A stretch of DNA of 64,000 nt, from positions 1 to 64,000 of the forward strand of contig JBGVOD010000051.1 of assembly GCA_045126215.1 (NCBI GenBank). Reading direction: 5' to 3'. The position numbers and the translations under genes are program-made. The notes beneath the pieces were generated by a model. It made no database searches and was not told where the DNA came from. It saw nothing but the letters and a program-made list of their open reading frames with translations. This DNA comes from SVEL01 sp045126215 (GTDB taxonomy: Bacteria > Bacillota > Clostridia > Lachnospirales > Lachnospiraceae). Below, one piece after another: positions 18,611-27,794 of the stretch. How positions within the stretch are numbered: the stretch's first letter is position 1; each line of letters starts with the position of its first letter.

Positions 18611-19021
18611 ATGGAACCTATAAATAAATTTCAATCAACATCCATCGAACAAATTGCAAATAAATACTTAAGTAAAAAAGAAAATGTGTCGATAAATAAG
18701 TCAAATACAAATCAAAGTTTTAATGAAATTCTTAAATCTAAAGCATTTGAAAGTATTGACAAAACGACAGAACTAAAATTTTCAAAGCATGCAAGTGAAA
18801 GGCTTATGGATAGAAACATAACCCTTACTCCGGAGCAATTTGAACGATTGGAAACGGGAACAAAAAAGGCAGAAGAAAAAGGCATAAAAGAGTCATTAGT
18901 GATTATGGATGATATGGCATTTATCGTGAATATAAAAAATAATACAGTTGTAACTGCCATGGATCAAAAATCAAATAATGAAAATGTATTTACAAATATT
19001 GATGGAGCCGTAATTATATAG
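18611..19021 (+). CDS. TIGR02530-type flagellar operon protein
   Basis: 136 residues. The central motif LKFSKHASERLMDRNITLTPEQFERL, followed by the strand pair ESLVIMDDMAFIVNIKNNTVVTAMD, is the signature of the short protein found between flgD and flgE in many Firmicute and spirochaete-like flagellar operons (YlzI/TIGR02530 family). ATG 18611 has GAAAGGTGG upstream and is preferred over TTG 18590. No biochemical function is established as far as I know; its fixed place suggests a hook-export or assembly role. Confidence 0.82.
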   Translation: MEPINKFQSTSIEQIANKYLSKKENVSINKSNTNQSFNEILKSKAFESIDKTTELKFSKHASERLMDRNITLTPEQFERLETGTKKAEEKGIKESLVIMDDMAFIVNIKNNTVVTAMDQKSNNENVFTNIDGAVII

Positions 19022-19094
19022 CTGGACCTATATGGAAGCTATAATCTCCGAATGACAGAAGAGATTAAACGGCATTTTAAGGAGGTCATTCATT

Positions 19095-20468
19095 ATGATG
19101 AGATCATTATACTCTGGTGTAGCAGGTTTAAAAGTACATCAGACACGTATGGATGTTATTGGTAACAACATTGCCAATGTAAACACAGTAGGTTTTAAGT
19201 CACAAAGAGTTAATTTTAGTGAATTGTTTTACCAGACAACACAGTCTGCATCGGGACCTAATGCTGAAACAAGCACAGGTGGTCAGAATGCAAAACAGAT
19301 TGGTCTTGGTACAAGTGTTGCCCAGATTTCTACAAATATTTCAGGTGAAGGCGGATCACAGTCCACAGGAAATGCACTTGATTTGAAGATTAATGGAGAT
19401 ACATTCTTTGTTATTCAGTCAGGCGGAGCAAGATATTTTTCAAAAGCTGGTAATTTCACAACAGATGCATATGGTAACCTTGTAACTGGAAATGGTGGAT
19501 ATGTAATGGGATATACGGCGGCAAGAGACGAAAAAACGGGAGATTTCGTACTTCAGACAGATGAGCTTCGACCTATTTCAATCTATAGTGAAATATACGA
19601 CAAAACAGCTCCTGCGCAGACAACAGAAGCTACAACAACTGGTAATATCAATTCAGAAGATGAAAAATTTACAGCAAATGGTGTAGGCTTTGTAACAACA
19701 GATCTTTCTGTATATGATAGCCTTGGAAATTTATACACTGTTCAGATGAGAATTGAACAGGATGCAGGCAGTACAACAGGATATAAAATGTATGCTGCAA
19801 AGGTGTTTAGAGGTACTGAAGAAGTTACAGGTGTTGAAGCAAAGTTTGAAGGTACTGACGTTGCAGATTATGTTGCAAAGGATGGAAATACTTATGGCGG
19901 TATTTCGCTTACATTTGATGGAACAACAGGTAAACTTACAGATACTTCAATTAAAAATATAAATCTTACGATTGTAGATGACACAGGAGCAGCTCTTCCA
20001 GCTTTTCAGGAACCTATAAATGTTGATTTTTCCACACTTACAACATATGGTGGAGAAACTAAACTTACATCTGAAAAAGGTAGTTTTGATAAGACTGGCG
20101 AAGGAAAAGCTGTAGGTACAATGATTTCCGTTGGTGTTCAGACAGATGGTAAGATTGTTGCATCATATAGCAATGGAGATACAGCATTTATTGGACAGAT
20201 AGCAGTTGCACAGTTTGCAAATGCAGCAGGTCTTGAAAAGAGGGGCGATAACTTATTTGCACAGACGCTCAATTCAGGCGATGCAAATATTATGGGCGTA
20301 ACAGCAGCTGGACAGGATATGTCAAGTGGTGTACTTGAAATGTCAAATGTAGATTTGGCGACAGAATTTACTGATATGATTGTTACTCAGAGAGGTTATC
20401 AGGCAAACTCAAGAGTTATTACAACGTCAGATACGATGATAGAAGAATTGTTGAATCTTAAGAGATAA
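19095..20468 (+). CDS. flgE: Flagellar hook protein FlgE
   Basis: 457 residues. The N-terminal D0 segment RSLYSGVAGLKVHQTRMDVIGNNIANVNTVGFKSQRVNF and the C-terminal MSNVDLATEFTDMIVTQRGYQANSRVITTSDTMIEELLNLKR form the paired core helices of hook subunits. Between them is the hook D1/D2 region with the usual DLKINGDTFFVIQ. Two adjacent ATG codons (19095, 19098) are possible starts; TTTAAGGAGG lies just upstream of both. It is followed by 244 bases without a gene. Confidence 0.96.
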   Translation: MMRSLYSGVAGLKVHQTRMDVIGNNIANVNTVGFKSQRVNFSELFYQTTQSASGPNAETSTGGQNAKQIGLGTSVAQISTNISGEGGSQSTGNALDLKINGDTFFVIQSGGARYFSKAGNFTTDAYGNLVTGNGGYVMGYTAARDEKTGDFVLQTDELRPISIYSEIYDKTAPAQTTEATTTGNINSEDEKFTANGVGFVTTDLSVYDSLGNLYTVQMRIEQDAGSTTGYKMYAAKVFRGTEEVTGVEAKFEGTDVADYVAKDGNTYGGISLTFDGTTGKLTDTSIKNINLTIVDDTGAALPAFQEPINVDFSTLTTYGGETKLTSEKGSFDKTGEGKAVGTMISVGVQTDGKIVASYSNGDTAFIGQIAVAQFANAAGLEKRGDNLFAQTLNSGDANIMGVTAAGQDMSSGVLEMSNVDLATEFTDMIVTQRGYQANSRVITTSDTMIEELLNLKR

Positions 20469-20712
20469 AAATAAAAATGGAATTATAAAGGTCGGATGGC
20501 TTTAAAAATTAACTATTATTTATTAGTTGATGAAAAAAAAGCTGCCCGACTTTCAAGTTTTGAAAAAAATAATAAAAAAACGAAAAAAAAAGCATATTTT
20601 TGTTGGTTTCTAGGGAAAAGTATGTTAGAATAATATAGAATTATATTGAAAATGATTTAGTATGTCCAGTTATGGATTGTATATAAAAATACTACATAGG
20701 TAGGTGGAATAT
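20469..20712 (+). other. Intergenic stretch flgE-motA with an inverted repeat; flbD absent
   Basis: No gene is supported here. An imperfect inverted pair GTCGGATGGC (20491-20500) and GCTGCCCGAC (20541-20550) encloses a second one (AACTA/TAGTT), giving a compound hairpin followed by a very A-rich run. The small flbD gene, normally found between flgE and motA in Firmicutes, is not seen in any frame. Confidence 0.5.
20603..20631 (+). promoter_or_regulatory. Possible internal promoter before motA
   Basis: TTGGTT (20603-20608), 17-base spacer, TAGAAT (20626-20631), 82 bases before the motA ATG. It could give stator and downstream genes extra transcription. Only two weak hexamers support it. Confidence 0.3.
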
Positions 20713-21501
20713 ATGGATTTGGCTTCACTGATTGGTATAATCGGTGGTATTGTTTTGATAGTTATTGGTATCATCACTGGTGAGGAGGGGCCTGCAGCTC
20801 TTAAGAACTTTGGTGACTTTGTATCAATCGTTATTACACTCGGTGGTACAATGACAGGATTACTTACATCAAATACAATATCAGATTATATTAATGGTCT
20901 TAAATGCTTTACATTAGCCTTAAAAACACAAAAAGTTAATGAGGGTGAGACAATTAAAAAAATTATTGATTTATCAAATGTAGCTAGAAAAGAAGGATTA
21001 CTTGCTCTTGAAGGAGCTGCGGCAGAACTTGATGATCAGTTTATGAAAAAAGGTGTTCTTTTAATAGTTGATGGTACTGATTCGGATTTGGTAAGAGCGA
21101 TTCTTGAAACAGAACTTTCGTGTATTGAAACAAGACATAAAAAAGTTATTTCATTCTGGAATAATATGGCAGCCATGGGTCCTGCATGGGGAATGATTGG
21201 TACTCTTATTGGACTTGTTAACATGTTGAAAAATCTGGAAGATGCGTCTACGATTGGACCAAATATGGCGGTTGCACTTCTTACAACATTATATGGTTCT
21301 ATGATTGCTAACTGGATTGCAACACCTGTTGCAAATAAGCTTTCAGTTAATAATGATATTGAAATAATGTTGAAAGAAGTTATGATAGAAGGACTTTTAT
21401 CTATACAGGCAGGTGAAAATCCTAGAGTAATTGAAGAAAAACTCAAATCGTTCTTATCACCTAAGCAGAGAGATGTGCTTGGTCAAGAGGGTGGTGAATA
21501 G
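20713..21501 (+). CDS. motA: Flagellar stator protein MotA
   Basis: 262 residues with four membrane helices: two near the N-terminus (LIGIIGGIVLIVIGIITG and the GDFVSIVITLGGTMTGLL region) and two after the cytoplasmic loop (AMGPAWGMIGTLIGLVNML and a helix around ALLTTLYGSMIANWIATP). The cytoplasmic loop carries the charged residues that contact FliG. ATG 20713 has TAGGTGG six bases upstream; an in-frame GTG at 20704 is less likely. Whether it conducts protons or sodium cannot be decided by eye. Adjacent to motB. Confidence 0.95.
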   Translation: MDLASLIGIIGGIVLIVIGIITGEEGPAALKNFGDFVSIVITLGGTMTGLLTSNTISDYINGLKCFTLALKTQKVNEGETIKKIIDLSNVARKEGLLALEGAAAELDDQFMKKGVLLIVDGTDSDLVRAILETELSCIETRHKKVISFWNNMAAMGPAWGMIGTLIGLVNMLKNLEDASTIGPNMAVALLTTLYGSMIANWIATPVANKLSVNNDIEIMLKEVMIEGLLSIQAGENPRVIEEKLKSFLSPKQRDVLGQEGGE

Positions 21502-21503
21502 GA

Positions 21504-22334
21504 GTGGCAAAGAAAAAGAAAGAGCCGGAAGGCGGTGGCGGATCACCTGCGTGGATGTCTACGTTTAGTGATTTGATGAATTTATTGCTTTGTTTCTTCG
21601 TTTTACTTTTCTCAATGTCATCAATTGATGCTGAAAAGTTTGAAGAGGTTGTAGCGTCGTTACAATCGAGCTTTAGTATTTTTGATGGGGGAGCTACTTC
21701 TATTACAGAAGGTGATTTGATTTCAAGTGGAGTTAGTCAGTTAAATCAGTTTAATGATTATTTCAACAATATGGGTACAAATCAAGATGAAGATGTTGAG
21801 ATGAACAAAGATACACTTGAGGCGTTTGAGGAATATCAGGAGCAGCAACAGCAGGAAGCATCTGAAAAGCTCGAAGAAGAGCTGGAAGAAAAGTTGGGAA
21901 ACTCTGGACTGTTGAGCAATAATGATATAGAGATAGACATAACATCACAGTATGTTATGCTTACACTTAACGGAGCATTATTGTTTGATTCGGGAAGTGC
22001 CAATATAAAAGAAGGTGCAGAAAAGTTTATGGATAAACTTGGAGAGGTCCTTAAAACATATGATGGTTATAGTGTTCAGATTGTTGGACATACAGATACG
22101 GTTCCGATGGTGTCAAATGGAAAGTATTCGGATAATATGGAACTTTCACAAGGAAGAGCGTATAGTATTTTTAAATACTTGGTTGAAGTTAAAAATATGA
22201 ATGCAGAACATATGGAGTGTACCGGAAGAGGTGAGTATGAACCAATTGCTTCTAATGATACAGCAGAAGGAAGAGCTCAGAATAGAAGAGTTGAAATTAG
22301 AATTTATAACGAACTGAGCAATATGCAGAAATAA
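21504..22334 (+). CDS. motB: Flagellar stator protein MotB
   Basis: 276 residues starting at GTG. The plug/transmembrane segment WMSTFSDLMNLLLCFFVLLFSMSS contains the ion-binding Asp23. A Gln/Glu-rich linker with coiled-coil character (EYQEQQQQEASEKLEEELEEK) leads to the OmpA-like peptidoglycan-binding domain at about 150-270, with LLFDSGSANIKEG, IVGHTDTVPM and AQNRRVEIRI. The linker is longer and more Gln-rich than in B. subtilis MotB. It begins two bases after motA and is surely co-translated. Confidence 0.95.
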   Translation: MAKKKKEPEGGGGSPAWMSTFSDLMNLLLCFFVLLFSMSSIDAEKFEEVVASLQSSFSIFDGGATSITEGDLISSGVSQLNQFNDYFNNMGTNQDEDVEMNKDTLEAFEEYQEQQQQEASEKLEEELEEKLGNSGLLSNNDIEIDITSQYVMLTLNGALLFDSGSANIKEGAEKFMDKLGEVLKTYDGYSVQIVGHTDTVPMVSNGKYSDNMELSQGRAYSIFKYLVEVKNMNAEHMECTGRGEYEPIASNDTAEGRAQNRRVEIRIYNELSNMQK

Positions 22335-22352
22335 ACTGGAGGAATTGACTAA

Positions 22353-22865
22353 ATGAAAAAAGGTTTGGTTAATATAATAATTTTAGTATTGGCTATTACA
22401 AATATTGTACTTAGTGCAATAATTGTTTTTGCAGTTGTTCCGGCAATGAACAATACCAATGATTTGGTAAAAAAAGTAGCAGAAGCTATAGATCTTGAAA
22501 AAGAAGGTAAGAATCAGGCGGCAGATGGTCTTAGTATTGATAATATTGATACATTTACCTTTACCGATAAACTTTTGATAAGTTTGAAACAGGGTGAAGA
22601 CGGAAAAAGCCATTATGCTACATTTAAACTTACATTAACACTAGATAAGACGGATGAATCATACGAAGCATATTTAGAAAAGCTTAAAGCTAATGAAGCT
22701 TTGATGAAATCAGAAATAAATAAAGTGGTTTCTAAGTATACAAAGTATGAGGTTGAAAATAATCAGGAAGCAATTCTGGAAGAAATTGTTAAAAACCTAA
22801 GATTATTATTTGATGATACAACATTTATTTACAGTGCAGGATTTAGTGATTTTGTAACTCAGTAA
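22353..22865 (+). CDS. fliL: Flagellar basal body-associated protein FliL
   Basis: 170 residues. A single N-terminal membrane helix (VNIIILVLAITNIVLSAIIVFAVV) is followed by the FliL extracytoplasmic domain with FTFTDKLLISLK and a Lys-rich helix EAYLEKLKANEALMKSEINKVVSKYTKYE near 105-140. FliL associates with stators and stabilises them under load. Lies between motB and fliM as in Bacillus; sequence conservation of this family is low, so position matters. Confidence 0.88.
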   Translation: MKKGLVNIIILVLAITNIVLSAIIVFAVVPAMNNTNDLVKKVAEAIDLEKEGKNQAADGLSIDNIDTFTFTDKLLISLKQGEDGKSHYATFKLTLTLDKTDESYEAYLEKLKANEALMKSEINKVVSKYTKYEVENNQEAILEEIVKNLRLLFDDTTFIYSAGFSDFVTQ

Positions 22866-22901
22866 AACCCATAGGAAGATAACCTAAGGGAGGTGAGGAT
22901 T

Positions 22902-23885
22902 TTGGGTGAGGTACTATCACAAAATGAAATTGATAACCTGTTGAAAGCACTTAGTACAGGTGAGCTTGATGCAGATGACTATAAAAATAAAGACGAAAAA
23001 CAGGTTAAGGTATATGATTTTGCAAGACCTTCCAAATTCTCTAAGGAACATTTAAGAACATTAGAGATAATTTTTGAACATTATGGAAGATTGTTGTATA
23101 CAAACCTTCCTGCATACCTTAGAAAAAATATTCAGGTTGAAGTAATGAATTCGGAAGCAGTAGCATATTCAGAATTTTTAAATGCTTTATCAAATCCGGT
23201 TTTACTTGGCATAATCGATTTTGAACCATTGAAGGGAAATATTATTATGGAACTTGCTTCAAATCTTGGTTATGCAATAATAGACAGAATGCTTGGCGGA
23301 GAGGGCGTTTCTTTGGAAAAAAAGCGTGATTTCTCAGAAATAGAGATTATCATTATTGAACGAATAATGACTATCTGTGTTGATTTACTTAGGGAACCAT
23401 GGCAAAATGTAGTGGCTATCAAGCCAAGACTTGTAAGAATTGAGACAAACCCTCAGTTCGCACAGATTATATCTCCACAGGAAATGATTGCTATCATTAC
23501 TGTAAATTTACGAATAGGTGACGTAGAAGGACTTATGAATATATGCCTTCCATATATATGTTTGGAAGATGTAATGGATAAGTTAAATACAAAGTATTGG
23601 TTCTCTACTATGAAAGAAAAGGATGAGAATACATACGAAGATGCTATTGAATCACTTATTTCAAAGGCGGAGATTCCTTTAAGAGCAATGCTTGGAGGAA
23701 GCACAATTTCTGTAAATGACTTTGTAAATCTTCAAAAAGGAGATATTATTAAACTGGATGCACCAGTTGGACAGGAATTGGAAGTTTATGTAGGAAATAT
23801 TAGGAAGTTTAAAGCACTTCCTGGTACATCAAATGATAACTACGCAGTAAGAGTTACATCAGTCATTAGGGAGGAAGAAGAATAG
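22902..23885 (+). CDS. fliM: Flagellar motor switch protein FliM
   Basis: 327 residues. The N-terminus MGEVLSQNEIDNLLKAL is the CheY-P binding peptide (LSQNEIDNLL). The CheC-like middle domain carries YDFARPSKFSKEHLRTLE and the GGEG loop of MLGGEGVSLEKKRDF, and the C-terminal SpoA domain has LQKGDIIKLDAPVGQELEVYVG. TTG 22902 is preferred because GGGAGGTG lies six bases upstream and this gives the standard N-terminus; GTG 22893 would bury the ribosome binding site. FliM stops directly before fliY, with zero bases between. Confidence 0.96.
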   Translation: MGEVLSQNEIDNLLKALSTGELDADDYKNKDEKQVKVYDFARPSKFSKEHLRTLEIIFEHYGRLLYTNLPAYLRKNIQVEVMNSEAVAYSEFLNALSNPVLLGIIDFEPLKGNIIMELASNLGYAIIDRMLGGEGVSLEKKRDFSEIEIIIIERIMTICVDLLREPWQNVVAIKPRLVRIETNPQFAQIISPQEMIAIITVNLRIGDVEGLMNICLPYICLEDVMDKLNTKYWFSTMKEKDENTYEDAIESLISKAEIPLRAMLGGSTISVNDFVNLQKGDIIKLDAPVGQELEVYVGNIRKFKALPGTSNDNYAVRVTSVIREEEE

Positions 23886-25130
23886 ATGGACGGAATGCTA
23901 TCACAAGACGAAATAAATGCATTATTAAATGCAATGGATTCGAGTGAAGACAGTTTCAGCAGTGATTCTGCAGATAATAGTCTAAGTTCGGGTAAAGAAT
24001 ATCTCTCTGACATGGAAAAGGATACTATGGGAGAGATTTCAAATATTAGCATGGGTACAGCTGCAACTACTTTGTCTTCCCTTGTTAATCAGAAAGTTGA
24101 TATTACAACACCAACAGTTAGCTTTTCAACATGGAATGACTTGGTTTCTGAATATGACAGACCATGTGTATTCTTACAGATTTCATATAGAGAAGGATTA
24201 AATGGAAACAATGTCCTTATTTTAAAAGAAAGTGATGTAAAAATAATAGCAGATTTAATGATGGGTGGAGATGGTACAAATGTATCAGGCGAATTAGGCG
24301 AATTACATTTAAGTGCTATTTCTGAAGCAATGAATCAGATGATGGGTTCAGCATCCACATCGCTTTCGTCTATGTTAAATCTTAAAATTGATATCAGTCC
24401 ACCTTCGGCAAGTTTGGTAGATTTATCAGATACCGTAGATGAAAATGATATATCAGATTTCTTAAAGGGTGATTTTGTAAGAATATCCTTTAGAATGACT
24501 ATCGGCGATTTGGTTGATAGTGAAATAATGCAGTTATTCCCTATAGAGTTTTGTAAAACTCTATGTCATAAATTTGGTGTGGGTGAAGAGGAATCAGCAG
24601 CCGAAACAAGCACACCAGTAGCAGAGGAAACAAAAGCAACAGAGCCTATGATGGGACAGATGCCACAACAGCAGCCAATGGATCAGCAGCCAATGGGTGC
24701 TTATGGACAGATGCCTCAACAGATGGGTTATCCAATGCAAGGGATGCCACCAATGGGTTATCCAATGCAGGGAATGCCACAGATGGGGTATCAGGTGCAA
24801 GGTTATCCAATGCAGGGAATGCCACCAATGCCAGAAGTAAATGTACAACCAGTACAGTTTCAGGCATTTAATCCTGATTTGGTAGCAGTTAATCAGAAGG
24901 AAAACATCAATCTTATTATGGATGTTCCTCTTGAAGTAACTGTTGAACTTGGAAGAACAACTAAGTCAATTCAGGATATACTTGAATTTGCACCAGGTAC
25001 AATTATCGAATTGAACAAAATTGCTGGTGAACCAATAGACGTACTTGTAAATGGCAAGTATGTTGCAAAAGGTGAAGTAGTAGTTATCGAGGAAAGTTTT
25101 GGTGTAAGAGTAACAGAAATTATAAAATAA
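23886..25130 (+). CDS. fliY: Flagellar motor switch phosphatase FliY (FliN-type C-terminus)
   Basis: 414 residues. The N-terminus MLSQDEINALLNAM is a CheY-P binding motif. Two CheC-type phosphatase helices follow, both with the required Glu and Asn: GEISNISMGTAATTL near 41 and SEAMNQMMGSASTSL near 145, so FliY should dephosphorylate CheY-P at the switch. A Met/Gln/Pro-rich linker (about 240-320) holds tandem repeats of GYPMQGMPPM. The C-terminal SpoA/FliN domain (VPLEVTVELGRTTKSIQDILEFAPG) completes the C ring. The long repetitive linker is the unusual part. Confidence 0.95.
   Translation: MDGMLSQDEINALLNAMDSSEDSFSSDSADNSLSSGKEYLSDMEKDTMGEISNISMGTAATTLSSLVNQKVDITTPTVSFSTWNDLVSEYDRPCVFLQISYREGLNGNNVLILKESDVKIIADLMMGGDGTNVSGELGELHLSAISEAMNQMMGSASTSLSSMLNLKIDISPPSASLVDLSDTVDENDISDFLKGDFVRISFRMTIGDLVDSEIMQLFPIEFCKTLCHKFGVGEEESAAETSTPVAEETKATEPMMGQMPQQQPMDQQPMGAYGQMPQQMGYPMQGMPPMGYPMQGMPQMGYQVQGYPMQGMPPMPEVNVQPVQFQAFNPDLVAVNQKENINLIMDVPLEVTVELGRTTKSIQDILEFAPGTIIELNKIAGEPIDVLVNGKYVAKGEVVVIEESFGVRVTEIIK
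24723..24830 (+). repeat. Tandem 30-base repeat in fliY linker
   Basis: Three near copies and one truncated copy of a 30-base unit encoding MGYPMQGMPP. Copies 1, 2 and the last differ by only a few bases, which points to recent expansion or contraction by slippage. Length may vary between strains. Confidence 0.85.
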
Positions 25131-25149
25131 TTTTTAGGAGAGAAATGTT

Positions 25150-25512
25150 ATGGCAAAAAATATATTAATTTGTGATGATGCAGCTTTCATGCGCATGATG
25201 ATTAAGGATATTTTAACTAAAAACGGATATAACATAGCTGGAGAAGCTGAAAACGGTAAGATTGCAGTAGAAAAATATGCTGAAACAAAACCTGATTTAG
25301 TAATGATGGATATTACAATGCCAGAAATGGATGGAATACAGGCTCTTAAGAAAATTAAGGAAAATGATCCTGGTGCTACAGTAATTATGTGTTCAGCTAT
25401 GGGACAGCAGGCTATGGTTATTGAATCAATACAGTCAGGGGCAAAGGATTTTATAGTAAAACCTTTCCAGGCAGACAGAGTATTAGAGGCTGTTAAGAAA
25501 GCAGTAGGTTAA
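25150..25512 (+). CDS. cheY: Chemotaxis response regulator CheY
   Basis: 120-residue single receiver domain. Phospho-acceptor Asp54 in VMMDITMPEMDG, the acidic pair in ICDDAAFMR near residue 9, conserved Thr/Ser in VIMCSAMGQ and Lys in FIVKPFQ are all present. CheA phosphorylates it; CheY-P binds FliM and FliY to set the direction of rotation, and is cleared by FliY and CheC here. AGGAGAGAAATGTT precedes the ATG. The position between fliY and fliO is the standard Firmicute one. Confidence 0.97.
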   Translation: MAKNILICDDAAFMRMMIKDILTKNGYNIAGEAENGKIAVEKYAETKPDLVMMDITMPEMDGIQALKKIKENDPGATVIMCSAMGQQAMVIESIQSGAKDFIVKPFQADRVLEAVKKAVG

Positions 25513-25523
25513 ATGGTAACAAT

Positions 25524-25910
25524 ATGAGTATTTTTGCAGCAGACGCAGTAATGAGTTTATTGCGATTAATTTCATTAATAATAGTTTTTATTATTGTTTT
25601 AGCAGTTACATATTATGTAACCAGATGGGTTGGTGGATATCAGAAGGAAAAATATTCCAAAGGTAACATCCAGATTGTTGAAGCTAGACAGCTTGGACAG
25701 AATAAATTTATTTATGTTGCAAAGATTGGAAATGATTATTTTGCATTATCTTCCGGAAAAGAGAATTTTTCAGTTATAGGGAAGCTGGACCCAGAGGGGC
25801 TTAGCCTCCCGGAAGATGATGCAAAAGAAAATGGACAGAATAGTTCTATAAAAGAACCCTTTAAAGATATTTTAAAAAGGGTTAAGGATTTAAAAAAATC
25901 TAAAGAGTAA
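25524..25910 (+). CDS. fliO: Flagellar biosynthesis protein FliO/FliZ
   Basis: 128 residues. One membrane helix (LLRLISLIIVFIIVLAVTYYVTRWVGG, about residues 10-36), then the cytoplasmic FliO domain with IQIVEARQLGQNKFIYVAKIGNDYFALSSGKENFSVIG, key motif IVEARQLG. FliO helps assemble the FliP ring of the export gate. Located directly upstream of fliP, 13 bases. A charged Lys-rich tail ends the protein. Confidence 0.9.
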   Translation: MSIFAADAVMSLLRLISLIIVFIIVLAVTYYVTRWVGGYQKEKYSKGNIQIVEARQLGQNKFIYVAKIGNDYFALSSGKENFSVIGKLDPEGLSLPEDDAKENGQNSSIKEPFKDILKRVKDLKKSKE

Positions 25911-25923
25911 AAGGTATAGAAAG

Positions 25924-26736
25924 ATGAAAAAACATGTAAAAAAAATCTATAAAATACTGTGCCTTCTTCTTTTGATTTTCACTATTTCACTTGCATTTGG
26001 TGAAAAAACGTTGGCAGATGAAAATGATACAACAACTACAGAAGAAGCAACAATTGATACTTCTGGAAGTGATGTATTAGGAATTACAGTCTCAACAGAT
26101 TCTGAGGGTATTAGCAGTGCATTAAAGATAGTTTTAGTGCTTACGGTCATTGCGTTATGCCCTTCTATTCTTGTTATGCTTACTTCTTTTACAAGAATAT
26201 TGATTGTAATGCATTTTACAAGAAGTGCGCTAGGAACGCAGAGTGCACCACCAAACCAAATTCTCATTGGTATTTCCTTGTTTTTAACAATATTTATTAT
26301 GTCACCGGTGTTTATGTCTATATATAATGATGCATATGTACCATTTGAAAATGATGAAATTACACAGGAAGAATTTTTTGAAGCAGCAATGGAACCACTT
26401 CGTGATTTTATGTTCAAAAATGTTGATGATAAGGATTTGGATTCAATGTGCCAGATTGCAAAGATTGAATCAGTTGAAACTCAAGATGACATCCCAACAA
26501 CGGTTTTGATACCAGCATTTATACTAAGTGAATTAAGAATCGCCTTTTTCATAGGCTTCTTAATATATATACCATTTCTTGTAATCGATATGGTAGTATC
26601 GTCAGTACTTATGTCAATGGGAATGATGATGTTACCACCGACTACAATTTCAATGCCATTCAAAATATTGCTTTTTGTATTGGCAGATGGTTGGAACCTG
26701 ATAATTGTTAACCTTGTTCAAACAATAGTTGTTTAG
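25924..26736 (+). CDS. fliP: Flagellar export gate protein FliP
   Basis: 270 residues with a cleavable-type N-terminal signal (KIYKILCLLLLIFTISLAFG, then ADENDTTTTEE). The FliP core follows: IVLVLTVIALCPSILVMLTSFTRI, RSALGTQSAPPNQILIGISLFLT, and the C-terminal FFIGFLIYIPFLVIDMVVSSVLMSMGMMMLPPTTISMPFKILLF (key motif MGMMMLPP). Five copies of FliP with FliQ and FliR form the export pore. The family length fits. Confidence 0.96.
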   Translation: MKKHVKKIYKILCLLLLIFTISLAFGEKTLADENDTTTTEEATIDTSGSDVLGITVSTDSEGISSALKIVLVLTVIALCPSILVMLTSFTRILIVMHFTRSALGTQSAPPNQILIGISLFLTIFIMSPVFMSIYNDAYVPFENDEITQEEFFEAAMEPLRDFMFKNVDDKDLDSMCQIAKIESVETQDDIPTTVLIPAFILSELRIAFFIGFLIYIPFLVIDMVVSSVLMSMGMMMLPPTTISMPFKILLFVLADGWNLIIVNLVQTIVV

Positions 26737-26747
26737 GAGGTCTTTAT

Positions 26748-27014
26748 ATGACAGTAGAAGCTGTATTAGATGTAGCCAGCGAAGCTATTTGGATTATTAT
26801 TATTACATCTGGACCTCTGATATTAATATCACTTGTTGTTGGATTAATAATAAGTATTTTGCAGGCTGTAACTTCTATACAGGAACAAACTCTTACATTT
26901 GTTCCAAAGTTGATTGCAATATTTATTGGATTAATGATTTTGGGTTCATTTATTTTAAATACTATTGTTGAGTTTATGACTAATTTATGGTCTAGTTTTG
27001 GAGAATATATATAA
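26748..27014 (+). CDS. fliQ: Flagellar export gate protein FliQ
   Basis: 88 residues, two membrane helices (ALWIIIITSGPLILISLVVGLIISILQ type, and FVPKLIAIFIGLMILGSFIL) separated by the conserved AVTSIQEQTLTFVPK motif. Forms the lower part of the export pore. Its TAA overlaps the ATG of fliR by one base (ATAATG), a sign of coupled translation. Ribosome binding site GGAGG upstream. Confidence 0.96.
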   Translation: MTVEAVLDVASEAIWIIIITSGPLILISLVVGLIISILQAVTSIQEQTLTFVPKLIAIFIGLMILGSFILNTIVEFMTNLWSSFGEYI

Positions 27015-27793
27015 TGGATATTAATATTTCTATTTCTCAATTGAATTTAGAATATTTTTTTCTTGTATTGGTAAGAATAACTTCTTTTGTATATATTGCA
27101 CCATTTTATGGTCAGACGAATGTGCCTCAGAGAATTAAGTTGGGGCTTTCTGTGTTTTTATCGATAATTATTTTTAATCTGACAAACGGACAGGTGCCAG
27201 AATATGACTCAGTACTTGAGTATGCTATTCTTGTAGTCAAAGAGAGCGTTGCCGGATTATTAATAGGTTTTTCTGCATATATTTCAAACACAATTATTTT
27301 ATTTGCAGGTCGTATTATTGATACAGATATTGGTTTGTCAATGGCTCAGGTATTTGATCCGGCAACAAGATCTCAAGTTACAATTACTGGTTCATTTTAT
27401 CAATACATATTGATGCTTATTATGATTGCATCTGATATGCATATTTTTTTATTGAATGCAATTGTTGATTCATTTTCACTTATACCTGTTGGTGGAATTG
27501 GTGTTAGGATGACAATGTATTCAACGTTTGTCGGATTTTTAAGAGACTATTTTCTTATTGGATTTAGAATAGTGTTACCGGTATTTACTGCAATATTAAT
27601 TTTGAACTGCGCTATGGGTATTATGACAAAGATTGCTACATCAATACATATGTTTTCAATCGGAATCCAGATTAAGGTACTTGGTGGTTTTGCAATATTA
27701 TTCGTAACAGTAGGATTGCTTCCAAGTATAGCAAACTTCATCTTTGAAGAAATGCAGGAAATGGTGATTTCAATTATGAAGGATATGACATAG
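27014..27793 (+). CDS. fliR: Flagellar export gate protein FliR
   Basis: 259 residues and about six to eight hydrophobic helices. Conserved FliR features are seen: VRITSFVYIAPFYGQTNVPQRIKLGL at the start, GRIIDTDIGLSMAQVFDPATRSQVTITG (key residues near 105-130) and PVFTAILILNCAMGIMTKI with MFSIGIQIKVLGGFAIL. Together with FliP and FliQ it forms the helical export gate. It overlaps fliQ by one base and is one base from flhB. Confidence 0.96.
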   Translation: MDINISISQLNLEYFFLVLVRITSFVYIAPFYGQTNVPQRIKLGLSVFLSIIIFNLTNGQVPEYDSVLEYAILVVKESVAGLLIGFSAYISNTIILFAGRIIDTDIGLSMAQVFDPATRSQVTITGSFYQYILMLIMIASDMHIFLLNAIVDSFSLIPVGGIGVRMTMYSTFVGFLRDYFLIGFRIVLPVFTAILILNCAMGIMTKIATSIHMFSIGIQIKVLGGFAILFVTVGLLPSIANFIFEEMQEMVISIMKDMT

Positions 27794-27794
27794 T

